A stretch of 64,000 nt of DNA. Origin: Mycobacterium sp. JS623. Its GTDB lineage: Bacteria > Actinomycetota > Actinomycetes > Mycobacteriales > Mycobacteriaceae. The stretch spans positions 5,456,001 to 5,520,000 of the forward strand of contig NC_019966.1 in NCBI RefSeq assembly GCF_000328565.1, read 5' to 3'. How positions within the stretch are numbered: the stretch's first letter is position 1; each line of letters begins with the position of its first letter. This document shows, piece by piece, positions 39,689 through 48,595 of the stretch. Under the pieces are notes generated by a model, which saw only the letters and a program-made list of their open reading frames with translations, did not search any database and had not been told where the DNA came from. A program made the translations under genes and the position numbers.

Positions 39689-42600
39689 CGGCCGCGGCTG
39701 TAGCGTGCGCATCGTGCGGCACCCGACTGCGAGAGAACGCAAAATTCTGCGACGAGTGCGGTGCCCCGACTAAGGTTTCGGGCGAGACGGCGAAGTACAA
39801 ACAGGTGACGGTGTTGTTCGCCGACGTGGTGCGCTCGATGGACATTGCGGCGACGGTGGATATCGAGCGGTTGCGCGAAATCATGACCGAGGTCGTGGAG
39901 CACTCGGCGGCGGTGGCGCGTCGATACGGCGGGACCGTGGAATACACCGGCGACGGTGTAATGGCGCTCTTCGGCGCCCCAACAGCACTGGAGGACCACG
40001 CTTTTCGGGCTTGTCTTGCCGCCCTGGCGATCCAGGATGAGACCGCCCGGCTAGCTGCCGAGGTGCAGCAAAGCGACGGTTTGTCTCTTCGGTTACGCGT
40101 GGGCCTGAATTCGGGTCGGGTGATCGTCGGTGAGGTCGGTTCGGGCTCACCGAGATTCGCCGCGATCGGCGAGACAGTCGGATTTGCCCAGCGGATGGAA
40201 TCGGTGGCACCGCCAGGGGGGGTGATGGTGTCGGAGTCCACCGCGCAGCTGGTCGAGCACACCGTGCAGCTGGCCGAACCAGAGTCGGTGCACATCAAGG
40301 GAGCCGACGAACCCGTGCGCGCGCGTCGGCTATTGGCAATCGCCCCGCGCACTGGCCCGGTCGGACGCGCCGAGGCCAGCCTGGTCGGTCGGCGCTGGGA
40401 AATGGCGGCGCTCGATACCTTCGTCGACCGCGCGACCGGTGGGCGCGGTGGTGTCGTGAATGTGGTGGGACCTCCGGGCATCGGCAAGAGTCGGATCGCG
40501 CGGGAGGTCGCCGCTGCCGCAGCCGATCGTGGGGTCGAGGTCTATTGGGCCTTCTGCGAATCACATGCCCGCGACATCCCGTTCTATGCAGCGGCGCGCC
40601 TGCTGCGCGCGGCTACCGGCGTGCTTGGCGTTGACGGCGAAGCCGCCCGCGCTCGCGCCCGGCAACAAGTTATCGATGCAGACCCAGACGATCTGCTGCT
40701 GTTGAATGATCTGCTCGGTATCGCCGAGCCTAATGTGCCTCTGCCCCAGATCGACGCTGACGCGCGGCGCCGCCGGTTGACTGCACTGATCAACGCCGCG
40801 GTGCTGGCGCGCACCCAACCGGCGCTCTACATCATCGAGGATGCCCACTGGATCGATGCGATCAGCGAGTCGGTGCTGGCCGCGTTGCTGTCGGTGATTC
40901 CGCGCACTCCGTCGATGGTGCTAATCACGTATCGACCCGAATATGAGGGGACACTCACAAGGACGCACGGCGCCCAGACGATAGCTCTTGCCCCCCTGGA
41001 TGATTCGGACACCGCCGTACTGCTTGGGGAGCTGCTGGGGGCCGATCACTCGGTCGCTGAACTGGCGTCGGTCATCGCCGAGCGGGCGGCCGGGAACCCG
41101 TTTTTTGCCGAGGAGATCGTGCGCGAGCTGGTGCAACGCGGGGCGCTGGCCGGCACTCACGGTAAGTATGTCTGTCGGGTGGATGTCACTGAGCTCAGCG
41201 TGCCTGCCACGGTACAGGCCGCCATCGAGGCGCGCATCGACCGGCTGAGCGCCCCAGCCAAGCGGACGCTGCACGCGGCGTCGGTGATCGGAGCCCGCTT
41301 CGACGCGGAACTGCTCAGCGCGTTGGGAAATGATGCGGTCGAGGAATTGCTCACCACCGAGCTGATTGATCAGGTGCGGTTCACTCCGAATGCCGAATAC
41401 ACCTTCAGACACCCCCTGATTCGCGCGGTGGCCTACGAATCGCAGCTGAAATCCGATCGCGCCGAGCTGCACCGGCGCCTGGCCGCCGCGATGCAACAGT
41501 GCGACCCGGGGTCGGTGGACGAGAACGCGGCGCTAATCGCGGAACATCTCGAGGCTGCCAGCGAGCTGCACACGGCCTACGACTGGCACATGCGCGCCGG
41601 TGCCTGGTCAACCAACCGCGATGTCCGCGCCGCCAGACTCAGCTGGGAGCGAGCACGCCGCATCGCCGACGCGCTGCCCAACGACGACCCTGGCCAATTG
41701 TCAATGCGCATCGCCCCCCGCACCATGCTGTGCGCCACCGACTGGCAAGGCCACCAAGCGATTCAACAAAGCCAAGGCCGCTTCGACGAGCTGCGGGAGT
41801 TATGCGGCGCGGCCGGGGACAAGGTTTCGCTGGCCATCGGCATGGGCGGGCTCGTCACCGAGCTCCTCTTCGCTCAGCGCACGCGTGAGGGGTCGCGACT
41901 GGCATCAGAACAGATCGCCCTTCTCGAATCGATCGGCGAACCGACCTTGACCATCGGATTGGCATTCGTTGCGTTCGCCATGAAGTTCGAGGCCGGTGAA
42001 TTCGATGAGCTCTTGCGGTGGTCGCAGGCCGTCGTCGACCTGGCCGCCGGTGACCGCGCCACCGGCGCCGGCTTCGGCATCGGATCACCGCTGGCGGTCG
42101 CGTTGACATTTCGCGGCATTGCTAAGTGGTGGCTGGGTCGTCGCGGATGGCAACAGGACCTCCACGACGCCGTCTCGATGGCCCGAAACAGCGACCCGGC
42201 AACCCTCGCGCTTGTCCTGACCTGGTCCTACGGTGGGGTCCTCTACGGGGTGCTTCGGCCCGATGACGCCATGCTTCATGAGATCGAGGCGACGGTACAG
42301 ACTGCCCTAAGCGCGTGCAACGACCACGCAGTGTTCTATGCCGAGTACGGGTTGGGCGGCTTGCTGCTGTATCAGGAGGCCGCCGCCGACCGGGACCGCG
42401 GGCTGGAGCTGATGGCGCGCGCCCGCGAGTGGCAGCGCGAACAAGCACCCTCCCTGGTCCCCGTTACCGACCTGGTGATGTCCCGCGAGAAAGCCAGGTG
42501 CGGCGACCGTGACGCTGCCATATCGGTGATGCGCAAATCCGTAGCCGATCTGCACCGAGCAGGACGAGTCGGGTATGGCGTTTGCGGCACTGGACTTTTC

Positions 42601-42867
42601 GTCGAGACGCTGCTCGAGCGCGGCGGCGAGCGTGACCTTGCCGAAGCCCAAGTGATGATCGACTGGGTGGCGGCCTTACATGCCGATCAAAGTTCGGCGA
42701 TGCTCGAGATCACACTGCTGCGGCTACGCGCGCTGCTAGCAGGGGCGCACGGCGACAAAGTCGCGTACCGAGACTTGGCGAGTCGCTATCGCACGATGGC
42801 GGAATCGCTTAGCTACGAAGGACACATCGATTCGGCCAACGCGATGCTCGAGGGCGACTCGGCATGA
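39685..42867 (+). CDS. Zinc-ribbon, class III cyclase-like, AAA ATPase, TPR protein (copy E)
   Basis: 1060 aa. ATG 39685 overlaps the stop of copy D. The ribbon is ACASCG and FCDECG. The cyclase domain has D47, E86 (VEYTGDG), D90, G166 (GETVGFAQR) and R170; the preceding loop reads SPRFAAIG instead of SLGYAATG. Walker A is GPPGIGKS, Walker B LYIIEDAHW. It is the last intact member of the array; its stop overlaps the ATG of a decayed next copy (42864-42867). The strict head-to-tail coupling of B-C-D-E suggests near-equal amounts of four related proteins, consistent with hetero-oligomers, but that is inference. Confidence 0.9.
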   Translation: MTAAAVACASCGTRLRENAKFCDECGAPTKVSGETAKYKQVTVLFADVVRSMDIAATVDIERLREIMTEVVEHSAAVARRYGGTVEYTGDGVMALFGAPTALEDHAFRACLAALAIQDETARLAAEVQQSDGLSLRLRVGLNSGRVIVGEVGSGSPRFAAIGETVGFAQRMESVAPPGGVMVSESTAQLVEHTVQLAEPESVHIKGADEPVRARRLLAIAPRTGPVGRAEASLVGRRWEMAALDTFVDRATGGRGGVVNVVGPPGIGKSRIAREVAAAAADRGVEVYWAFCESHARDIPFYAAARLLRAATGVLGVDGEAARARARQQVIDADPDDLLLLNDLLGIAEPNVPLPQIDADARRRRLTALINAAVLARTQPALYIIEDAHWIDAISESVLAALLSVIPRTPSMVLITYRPEYEGTLTRTHGAQTIALAPLDDSDTAVLLGELLGADHSVAELASVIAERAAGNPFFAEEIVRELVQRGALAGTHGKYVCRVDVTELSVPATVQAAIEARIDRLSAPAKRTLHAASVIGARFDAELLSALGNDAVEELLTTELIDQVRFTPNAEYTFRHPLIRAVAYESQLKSDRAELHRRLAAAMQQCDPGSVDENAALIAEHLEAASELHTAYDWHMRAGAWSTNRDVRAARLSWERARRIADALPNDDPGQLSMRIAPRTMLCATDWQGHQAIQQSQGRFDELRELCGAAGDKVSLAIGMGGLVTELLFAQRTREGSRLASEQIALLESIGEPTLTIGLAFVAFAMKFEAGEFDELLRWSQAVVDLAAGDRATGAGFGIGSPLAVALTFRGIAKWWLGRRGWQQDLHDAVSMARNSDPATLALVLTWSYGGVLYGVLRPDDAMLHEIEATVQTALSACNDHAVFYAEYGLGGLLLYQEAAADRDRGLELMARAREWQREQAPSLVPVTDLVMSREKARCGDRDAAISVMRKSVADLHRAGRVGYGVCGTGLFVETLLERGGERDLAEAQVMIDWVAALHADQSSAMLEITLLRLRALLAGAHGDKVAYRDLASRYRTMAESLSYEGHIDSANAMLEGDSA

Positions 42868-43010
42868 CGGCGGTGGCGTGGCGTGCGGGCCATGCGGTAC
42901 CGAGCTGCGGGCCAATGCCAAATTCCGTGCCGAGTGCGGTGACATGGATCTCCTGTTGCGAGTGGGCCTGGATTCAGGCCGAGTCATCGCCCGCAAAATC
43001 GGTTCTGGTG
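42864..43010 (+). pseudogene. Decayed last copy of the cyclase/ATPase array
   Basis: ATG 42864 overlaps the stop of copy E as in intact junctions, but a frame change follows at once. In the shifted frame ACGPCGTELRANAKFRAECG matches the zinc ribbon with the third Cys changed to Arg. A deletion of about 110 codons then joins it to LLLRVGLDSGRVIARKIGSG from the cyclase domain. Similarity ends near 43010, where minus-strand ABC permease sequence begins. Confidence 0.85.
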
Positions 43011-43744
43011 CGGCTGATCCCACTCGTGGCCGCCGCGTACCACTCTTTGTCGTCGTACACCGATAATCCAGCGCCGATGTTGAGGAAGTCGGCACTCTGA
43101 GCGGTCGCTTCGTCGCTCGACGGATAGGCCACCGCACCCTGATCGCGGACGGCTGGCCAATCCTTGCGCGCCAACGCTTCGGAGACCAGGACGATATCCC
43201 CCACTGCGGTGTCATTGATCATCCGCGGACGAAAGGTGCCGGCCACCCGGTATCGCTTCGGTCCGTCGACGGTAGTCAGCTCGACCGAGTCGCCCGTGGC
43301 CACTCCTAGCCGGCTCGCGGCCACCTCGCTCAGGCCAACTTCGCCTTCGCCCAAGCCCCGCCACATCCAGTTGTTCTCACCGGTCGGCTCGTATAGCCCT
43401 CGGCTCTACCATCCCCCGGCGTAACGCCAATGACAAGGCGGGACAACGTTCCTGAAGAGATCGTCGACCGCCACCGGGACGATACGCTGCGTCCCTCAGC
43501 CGCGCCGACAACCAAATGGAAGGTAGCGTCGGCGACTGGCCGTCGCGCTGATCGAGTACCGATTGAGTGGCGATCAGCAGGGACGCGGGCAGCCGGTCGG
43601 CCTTCTGCGCTGCAACCTGGTTGGCGCCGAGCAGCTGCATGCTCTGTGATCCGATGGCCAGGCTGGTGCTTTCGGCGAGTACCGCCGCAGAGATACCGAA
43701 CAACAGCGCGTAGCGCTGAACATCGGCACGCAGTAGGGGGACGG
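43005..43744 (-). pseudogene. Remnant of an ABC transporter permease (FtsX/MacB type)
   Basis: An N-terminal piece with a membrane segment (RYALLFGISAAVLAESTSLA, then SMQLLGANQVAAQKADRLP) lies at about 43550-43730. A piece of extracellular domain (GLSEVAASRLGVATGDSVEL, RYRVAGTF, then DFLNIGAG) lies at 42974-43366 in another frame. The middle and the C-terminal membrane segments are missing. The 3' end is fused to the decayed cyclase copy at about 43010. Confidence 0.75.
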
Positions 43745-44441
43745 CTTCCGCATCGACCGCACGCCCGTCGACGAGATGCAGCTCGCGGGTGCCGTAACTC
43801 GCCGCGTCCCGGTCGTGGGTCACCATGACGACCGCCGTGTTCTCTTCGTTTGACAACGAACGCAAGTGTCCCAAGACCTCGGTCGACAAGTGGCTATCCA
43901 GGTTTCCGGTTGGTTCGTCGGCGAGGACGATTGCCGGCTGGGCCACCAGCGCGCGCCACGGCAACCCGCTGCATCTGTCCCCCGGAACGTTCAGCCGGCC
44001 GGTGCCGGACGCGGTCGCCGAGCCCCACCCGTTGCAGTAGCTCCTCGGCGCGCGCGTCTGCTTTTCGGGCCGCAACCCCGTCGAGCACCAGCGGCAACGA
44101 CACGTTCTCCACCGCCGTCAACATCGGAACCAGATTGAAGAATTGGAAAACGAATCCGAGTTTGCGCCGCCGCAATGCGGCGCGCGCGCCGGTGCTCATT
44201 GTCCACACGTTTCGACCGGCCACGGCCACGCGACCGGAATCCGGCGCGTCCAGGCCGCCCGCAATATGAAGAAGGGTCGAATTGCCGGCCCCCGACGGAC
44301 CGGTCACGACGACGAATTCGCCTGCCTTCAAAGTGAAGTCGAAGTCGGAAGGACCTGCACCTCCTCGTCGCCCGTGCGGTATTTCTTGGTGACGCCTTCG
44401 AGCCGCAGCACGTCAATCGGTGCCGAGGCAACCGCGGTCAT
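43745..44441 (-). pseudogene. Frameshifted ABC transporter ATP-binding protein
   Basis: The original start is ATG 44441, overlapping the stop of the small upstream ORF (ATGA). The first frame (LRLEGVTKKYRTGDEEVQVL) runs into a stop after about 37 codons. A second frame carries the P-loop GPSGAGNST, in which the essential Lys is Asn, then the Q-loop region and [14 protein letters not shown] third frame carries [12 protein letters not shown] and VMVTHD. At least two frameshifts plus the lost Walker A lysine make it non-functional. It belongs to the LolD/MacB-type ATPase family. Confidence 0.85.
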
Positions 44442-44749
44442 AGTCTGTGCATTTCACGTTCCATGGCAGCGTCCTCGAGAAACTCGTCGCGCCGCGGTGG
44501 ATAGAACCGGGGTGGAACATGTTCCGCCGTCGGCTGTGCGACCTGAGACGAACGCGCAAACAGCGCGCGCACGGCGTCAATCAGCCCACGCCTGGGCTTC
44601 GTCATCGGCAATGGCACAGCCGCCGCCGTGCTGAATGCAAGTTGTTGCTCTGTGATGACAACGAGTGGCTGAGTCACCTCTGCCTCAACCTGCTCGCGCT
44701 TTTCGGTCAATGCCGGCTGATGGGCGGCTGCCGTATCTAGATCGGACAC
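44438..44749 (-). CDS. Small protein upstream of the ABC exporter remnant
   Basis: 103 aa from GTG 44749, preceded by AGAAGAGGGGG; the open frame reaches 44866, but the upstream part overlaps the conserved regulatory element. The sequence is hydrophilic with a short hydrophobic stretch (QQLAFSTAAAVPLPM) and ends PPRFYPPRRDEFLEDAAMER. I do not recognise a family. It was translationally coupled to the ATPase gene, which is now broken, so it may have been an accessory of the exporter. Whether it is still useful is unclear. Confidence 0.55.
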   Translation of the reverse strand: MSDLDTAAAHQPALTEKREQVEAEVTQPLVVITEQQLAFSTAAAVPLPMTKPRRGLIDAVRALFARSSQVAQPTAEHVPPRFYPPRRDEFLEDAAMEREMHRL

Positions 44750-44787
44750 TTTGGGCCCCCTCTTCTGACGTTGTGACCGATTAATCA

Positions 44788-44865
44788 TCAGCCGCGTCAG
44801 TTTCGACGCCCGCAGTACCGCACCACTGCAATCTCGACCGATCTCGGCGCAGAGGTACCTAGTCA
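44788..44865 (-). promoter_or_regulatory. Conserved regulatory element, copy 3 (diverged)
   Basis: On the minus strand it reads GACTAGGTAC, then after about 20 nt GAGATTGCAGT and the imperfect palindrome GCAGTGGTGCGGTACTGC (44812-44829), ending near CTGACG. It differs from copies 1 and 2 by a 1-nt spacing change and more substitutions. It precedes the small ORF and the ABC exporter remnant. Confidence 0.55.
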
Positions 44866-45091
44866 TCGTTGCGAGTACCTACTTGCCCAGCTCAGACTGC
44901 CGCGGCCCGCCCAATCCGGATGTGGGCGGCGCGCGAAATGCGATTTTCAGTGACAGAGCGGTCCCGTGTTGGGCGTTCCGTCTTCGGTTGCCGTATACCG
45001 ACGACTCCCCGTTACCGCCGGAAACCTGGTCTGACGGTTGATCTGCCCGTGCCACTCCGGCGAGCCGAACAGACAGGGCGGCCGCTTCGAA

Positions 45092-45310
45092 TCAGCGACG
45101 GGTGTTGGCGCCACCGCTTAGTGTCTTTTGCACCGCAAGGAGTTTGGCCTCGGCGATGCGGAAGAAGCCGTCCAGGGCAGCTTGCTCGACTTTGACGTAC
45201 TGGGAGATCTCGTCTCTCGCGACGCCTGCGTCGCGGCACCTCAATGCCAGCGCATACGGTAACGGCAGCCGGCGTAACGCACGCTCACGCTCGCTGAGTT
45301 CATTGTCCAT
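45092..45310 (-). CDS. 72-aa helical protein of unknown function
   Basis: Starts at ATG 45310 with only a weak ribosome binding site. The protein is helical: ELSERERALRRLPLPYALAL, then CRDAGVARDEISQYVKVEQA and RIAEAKLLAVQKTL. The pattern looks like a helix-turn-helix resembling sigma-70 region 4, seen in small actinobacterial proteins; this is a pattern impression only. It follows the LuxR-type regulator by 91 nt on the same strand and may be its small partner. Confidence 0.55.
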   Translation of the reverse strand: MDNELSERERALRRLPLPYALALRCRDAGVARDEISQYVKVEQAALDGFFRIAEAKLLAVQKTLSGGANTRR

Positions 45311-45401
45311 CGGACCAGCATGCGTCTGTTGTCGTCGAGTCGACTCAGTAGGCCGATACTGAAATCGTCAACGCGACAACGAACGCCCGCGCGGGCGTAC
45401 T

Positions 45402-48011
45402 TCACTCTGTTCGCACCCGCGGCATCAGGGCGGCGAGTTCGTCGCGGCTGGTGGTTCCGGTCTTCATCATTGCCCGGTAGATGTGACTCTCGACGGTTCG
45501 GATCGAAAGGGTCAGTCGCTCCGCGACGGCGCGGTTCGATAATCCCTCGCCGATGAGCATCACGACTTCGGCTTCTCGGTCGGTGAGCGGCAAACTTTCG
45601 CTCGCCTGACGAAGTGCCGGTGTGCACGCGCCGGATTTGGCTGCAAGTTCGTCTGCACGTGCGGAGCATTTCAGTGCCGATCCTCGCTTGTCTTGGCGCC
45701 GATACGCGAGGGCGGCGTGGGCGGCCGAATCCACCGCGGCGACGAGATCGCCCATCCGCTCGAATTCCATTGACACGGAGAATAAGTCAGCGGGACTACC
45801 CTCACGAAGGGCCTCAGCGAAGCGCGCCGCCAAGCCGGCACGTGGGCCTTCGACGATCGATTCGAGTTGCCGCAGCCGGGGTGCCGTGGTGCGGTCGCCG
45901 AACTGGGTGGCGGTTTGCAGACACAGCACTTCTGCCGCGAATCGACCCGATTCCTTGGCTCTCTCGGCAGCCGACAGCAGTGTATTGATGGCTTCGCTGA
46001 CCGCGCCTTGACCCGCGGCCACCCACGCTCGGGCGAGGCTCATCTCGTGGTCCAGTGAACGGAATCGGCGCGGCACGTTCTCGAGCGCGGCCAGTACGGC
46101 GGCCGCCTCGTCAGTCAGTCCGCGAACGGCGAGTGCTGTCGCATGAGGTATGCGATAGCGGTAACCAAAGCCGCCGGGATGGGTTGCCGACAGTCCGTCG
46201 GCTGCGTGCTCGAGCAACGAGCATGCGCTGTGCAGATCCCCCGCGCCAAGCGCTGCCCGGCCGGCTATGGCAGCACCGAGGAGTTGGGCGGCGCCGGGAA
46301 GATTGGCCGCCTGCTGCTGCGTTCGTTCGGCAACTTCGAGGGCATCGGCAACTCGGCCAGAAAGCAGCAGCGCTCCTATCTCGGCGTCGGCGATGTTGAA
46401 TCTCATGTGTGGAGCGTCGAGAGTGCGAGCCGCGACACCATGGCCCGCTTTGGCGTCAGCCAGGGCTTCGGTGGTGGTCCCCGCGTCAGCGGATATCTGT
46501 GCAAGCACCCATGCGATTTCGGCGCCAACGACCGGAATATCCGTCAACGCAAGAGATTTCGAAGCCTGAATGGCAGTCTGCGGCTGATCCATTGCGAACC
46601 AGTAGATGGTAAGGAACGCGTCGATGTACCCACGTGCGCGCGGCGGGGTGTAACGCGATGCATCGTCTATCAGTTCTTTCGCGCGCGCCGGATCACCGAG
46701 CGCCCACAGCATGTTGCTGCACCGCAGGAACGCGAACCTGGCACGCTCGTGATCGGTCAACCGACTGGTGTCGATGTCCGCGAAGACCGCCTCGGCATCC
46801 TCGCCCCTTCCTGACCATGACAACGCGTGTGCGCGAACAAAGTTCGGTTCTGGTCCCGCGCCGGCGCGTTGTGCCGCTTCCGCTAGTCGATCCGCGAGCG
46901 AGAGGTCCCCGAGCCATACGGCACCATGCGCTGCGCGGACCAGCAGGTCGGCATCGGGTGCAAGGTCGGAGTCCAGACTCAACGTCGCGCGGCGGACGAT
47001 GACTCGGATCTCGTCATGCTCAGCGGATGCGGCGAGTTCGGTGGCGACCAATCCCCGTAACCGTCGTAGCCGGGTGTGCGCCACTCGTCTGCGGCGCACC
47101 TGGCCGTAAAGCGGATGCGCCACCCGCACTTCGATGCCTGCACCTGCCGGTTCAACCGTGATTAAGTCGCGGATTTCGGCTTCCTCGACTGCTGCCCTGT
47201 CGGTGATCCGGGTCAACGCCGCGAGGTCGATCGGTTCCGCGACAGCCAGCACATCGATCACATCGCTGACCGGCGCCGGCAAGTCACCGATACGGGACTC
47301 GATCAGCTCAACCAGCCCGGGCGGCATAATCGGATCACCAATCCACCGCCACAGCCCGTCTTCGCGCGCGATTCTGCCGTCGGCAACTTCTTGCTCGACG
47401 ATGTTGCGCAGATAAAGGACGTTTCCTCGGGTTAGCCTCCAAAGCCGCTCGGCAGCAACCGAATCCACCGAACCGCCCAACGCTGCTGACAGCAACGCAG
47501 AAGTTTCGTCGAGCGACAATTGCTTTAGGTCGAGCCTGTCGAACTGGCCGGCTTTCCATAGCTCCCGTATGGCCACCGGAATCGGCGCAGTGTCCCGAGC
47601 AGTGAGTATCACCTTCGCCGACCCGCGCTGCACAATCTGATGCACGACGAACGTCGAAAGGTCGTCGAGCAGATGGACGTCATCGACGCCCAGGACTACC
47701 GCTTTGGATGCAGACGTGGAAGTCAGCGACTCGATGACGCCTTGCAGCAATTGAATCGTGTCCGTGACGCCCGATGGTGCCCACGCAGTAAACGCCCCGA
47801 GCGGAATGTCCCGCGCTGAAGCGGTGCCTACCGTCCAGCGGGTCTCGTAGCCTTCCGAAGCCGCAGCCGACAACGCCTCACGGGCGATCCGACTCTTCCC
47901 GACGCCTGCAGATCCGCAAACCAGAATGCCGGAGACAGTCGATGACGAGATGGCGGCCTCGACGGCCCCCATCTCCTCCGTCCGTCCAATTAACGGCCAC
48001 GACAAGCGCAC
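45402..48011 (-). CDS. Large ATP-binding LuxR-family transcriptional regulator (LAL type)
   Basis: 869 aa from GTG 48011. The N-terminal STAND/AAA ATPase has Walker A GSAGVGKS near residue 33 and Walker B VVLGVDDVHLL. A TPR-like middle follows. The C-terminal LuxR HTH (LTDREAEVVMLIGEGLSNRA, RTVESHIYRAMMKTG) starts near residue 805. Such regulators activate nearby biosynthetic or transport genes when a ligand binds. It is the only intact transcription factor in the island, so it is the best candidate to act on the three conserved palindromic elements. That link is inferred from position only. Confidence 0.92.
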   Translation of the reverse strand: MRLSWPLIGRTEEMGAVEAAISSSTVSGILVCGSAGVGKSRIAREALSAAASEGYETRWTVGTASARDIPLGAFTAWAPSGVTDTIQLLQGVIESLTSTSASKAVVLGVDDVHLLDDLSTFVVHQIVQRGSAKVILTARDTAPIPVAIRELWKAGQFDRLDLKQLSLDETSALLSAALGGSVDSVAAERLWRLTRGNVLYLRNIVEQEVADGRIAREDGLWRWIGDPIMPPGLVELIESRIGDLPAPVSDVIDVLAVAEPIDLAALTRITDRAAVEEAEIRDLITVEPAGAGIEVRVAHPLYGQVRRRRVAHTRLRRLRGLVATELAASAEHDEIRVIVRRATLSLDSDLAPDADLLVRAAHGAVWLGDLSLADRLAEAAQRAGAGPEPNFVRAHALSWSGRGEDAEAVFADIDTSRLTDHERARFAFLRCSNMLWALGDPARAKELIDDASRYTPPRARGYIDAFLTIYWFAMDQPQTAIQASKSLALTDIPVVGAEIAWVLAQISADAGTTTEALADAKAGHGVAARTLDAPHMRFNIADAEIGALLLSGRVADALEVAERTQQQAANLPGAAQLLGAAIAGRAALGAGDLHSACSLLEHAADGLSATHPGGFGYRYRIPHATALAVRGLTDEAAAVLAALENVPRRFRSLDHEMSLARAWVAAGQGAVSEAINTLLSAAERAKESGRFAAEVLCLQTATQFGDRTTAPRLRQLESIVEGPRAGLAARFAEALREGSPADLFSVSMEFERMGDLVAAVDSAAHAALAYRRQDKRGSALKCSARADELAAKSGACTPALRQASESLPLTDREAEVVMLIGEGLSNRAVAERLTLSIRTVESHIYRAMMKTGTTSRDELAALMPRVRTE

Positions 48012-48087
48012 GCAAGAAGCCTAGGAGCCCAGCTAGCGGCGGGACGTGAAAAGCGGATAGTTCGCTGCTAGACAGGTGCGCAGGGAA

Positions 48088-48534
48088 CTACCTGCCACCC
48101 TTTTTGACCTTGAGCACCTGCTTGCGCAGGCCGTCGGTGGCGGTTTCCACGCCACCCTTCATCGCCCGCTTGAGAATGAACCCCGGCAGCGGCACCGACA
48201 GGTCGACGGTGATGTCGAATTCGACCTTGGTCTTTTCCCCGTCGGGGATCAGCGTGTAGGACGCGTCCTGAGCCTTCAACTGGCCGGCGCTGACGAGCGT
48301 CCAGCTCACTTTGTTCGCTGTCCACGTGTACTCGACCACCTGCTCGTCGCTGATGCCCGCCGTCTTGATTTTCATCTTGACCTGGCGTGGTCTCCCATCG
48401 TCGTAAGCGTTCAGAATCTCGCAGCTCTGGTACTGCGGGGACCACGTCGGCGTCGATTCGACGTCGGCGATCACGTCGAGAATCTCCTCCGGACTGGCCT
48501 CGATCACAACTTCACGGGAATCGCTGGTAGCCAT
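48088..48534 (-). CDS. SRPBCC family protein (Rv0854-like)
   Basis: 148 aa, a paralogue of the proteins at 659-1117 and 1128-1571. It opens SREVVIEASPEEILDVIADV, has the WSPQYQ and YTWTANKVSWTL segments and ends with the helix LKRAMKGGVETATDGLRKQV. In M. tuberculosis, as recalled, the corresponding gene directly precedes far. Here about 45 kb separates the two, with orientation preserved. Ligand unknown. Confidence 0.87.
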   Translation of the reverse strand: MATSDSREVVIEASPEEILDVIADVESTPTWSPQYQSCEILNAYDDGRPRQVKMKIKTAGISDEQVVEYTWTANKVSWTLVSAGQLKAQDASYTLIPDGEKTKVEFDITVDLSVPLPGFILKRAMKGGVETATDGLRKQVLKVKKGGR

Positions 48535-48595
48535 GGCGCGACCATAGTCCCCCTACCCTTCGGGCGGGGGTGCCCCCAGGTTTACCGTTCGACAC

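Noticed and set aside
2757..42867. Array proteins as LuxR-type transcription factors like Rv0386 or Rv2488c
   Set aside because: No C-terminal helix-turn-helix is present in any copy; the C-termini end in TPR-like helices.
42974..43366. 130-aa protein as an independent gene
   Set aside because: It matches only an internal part of an FtsX/MacB-type permease and lies in a chain of frameshifted fragments.
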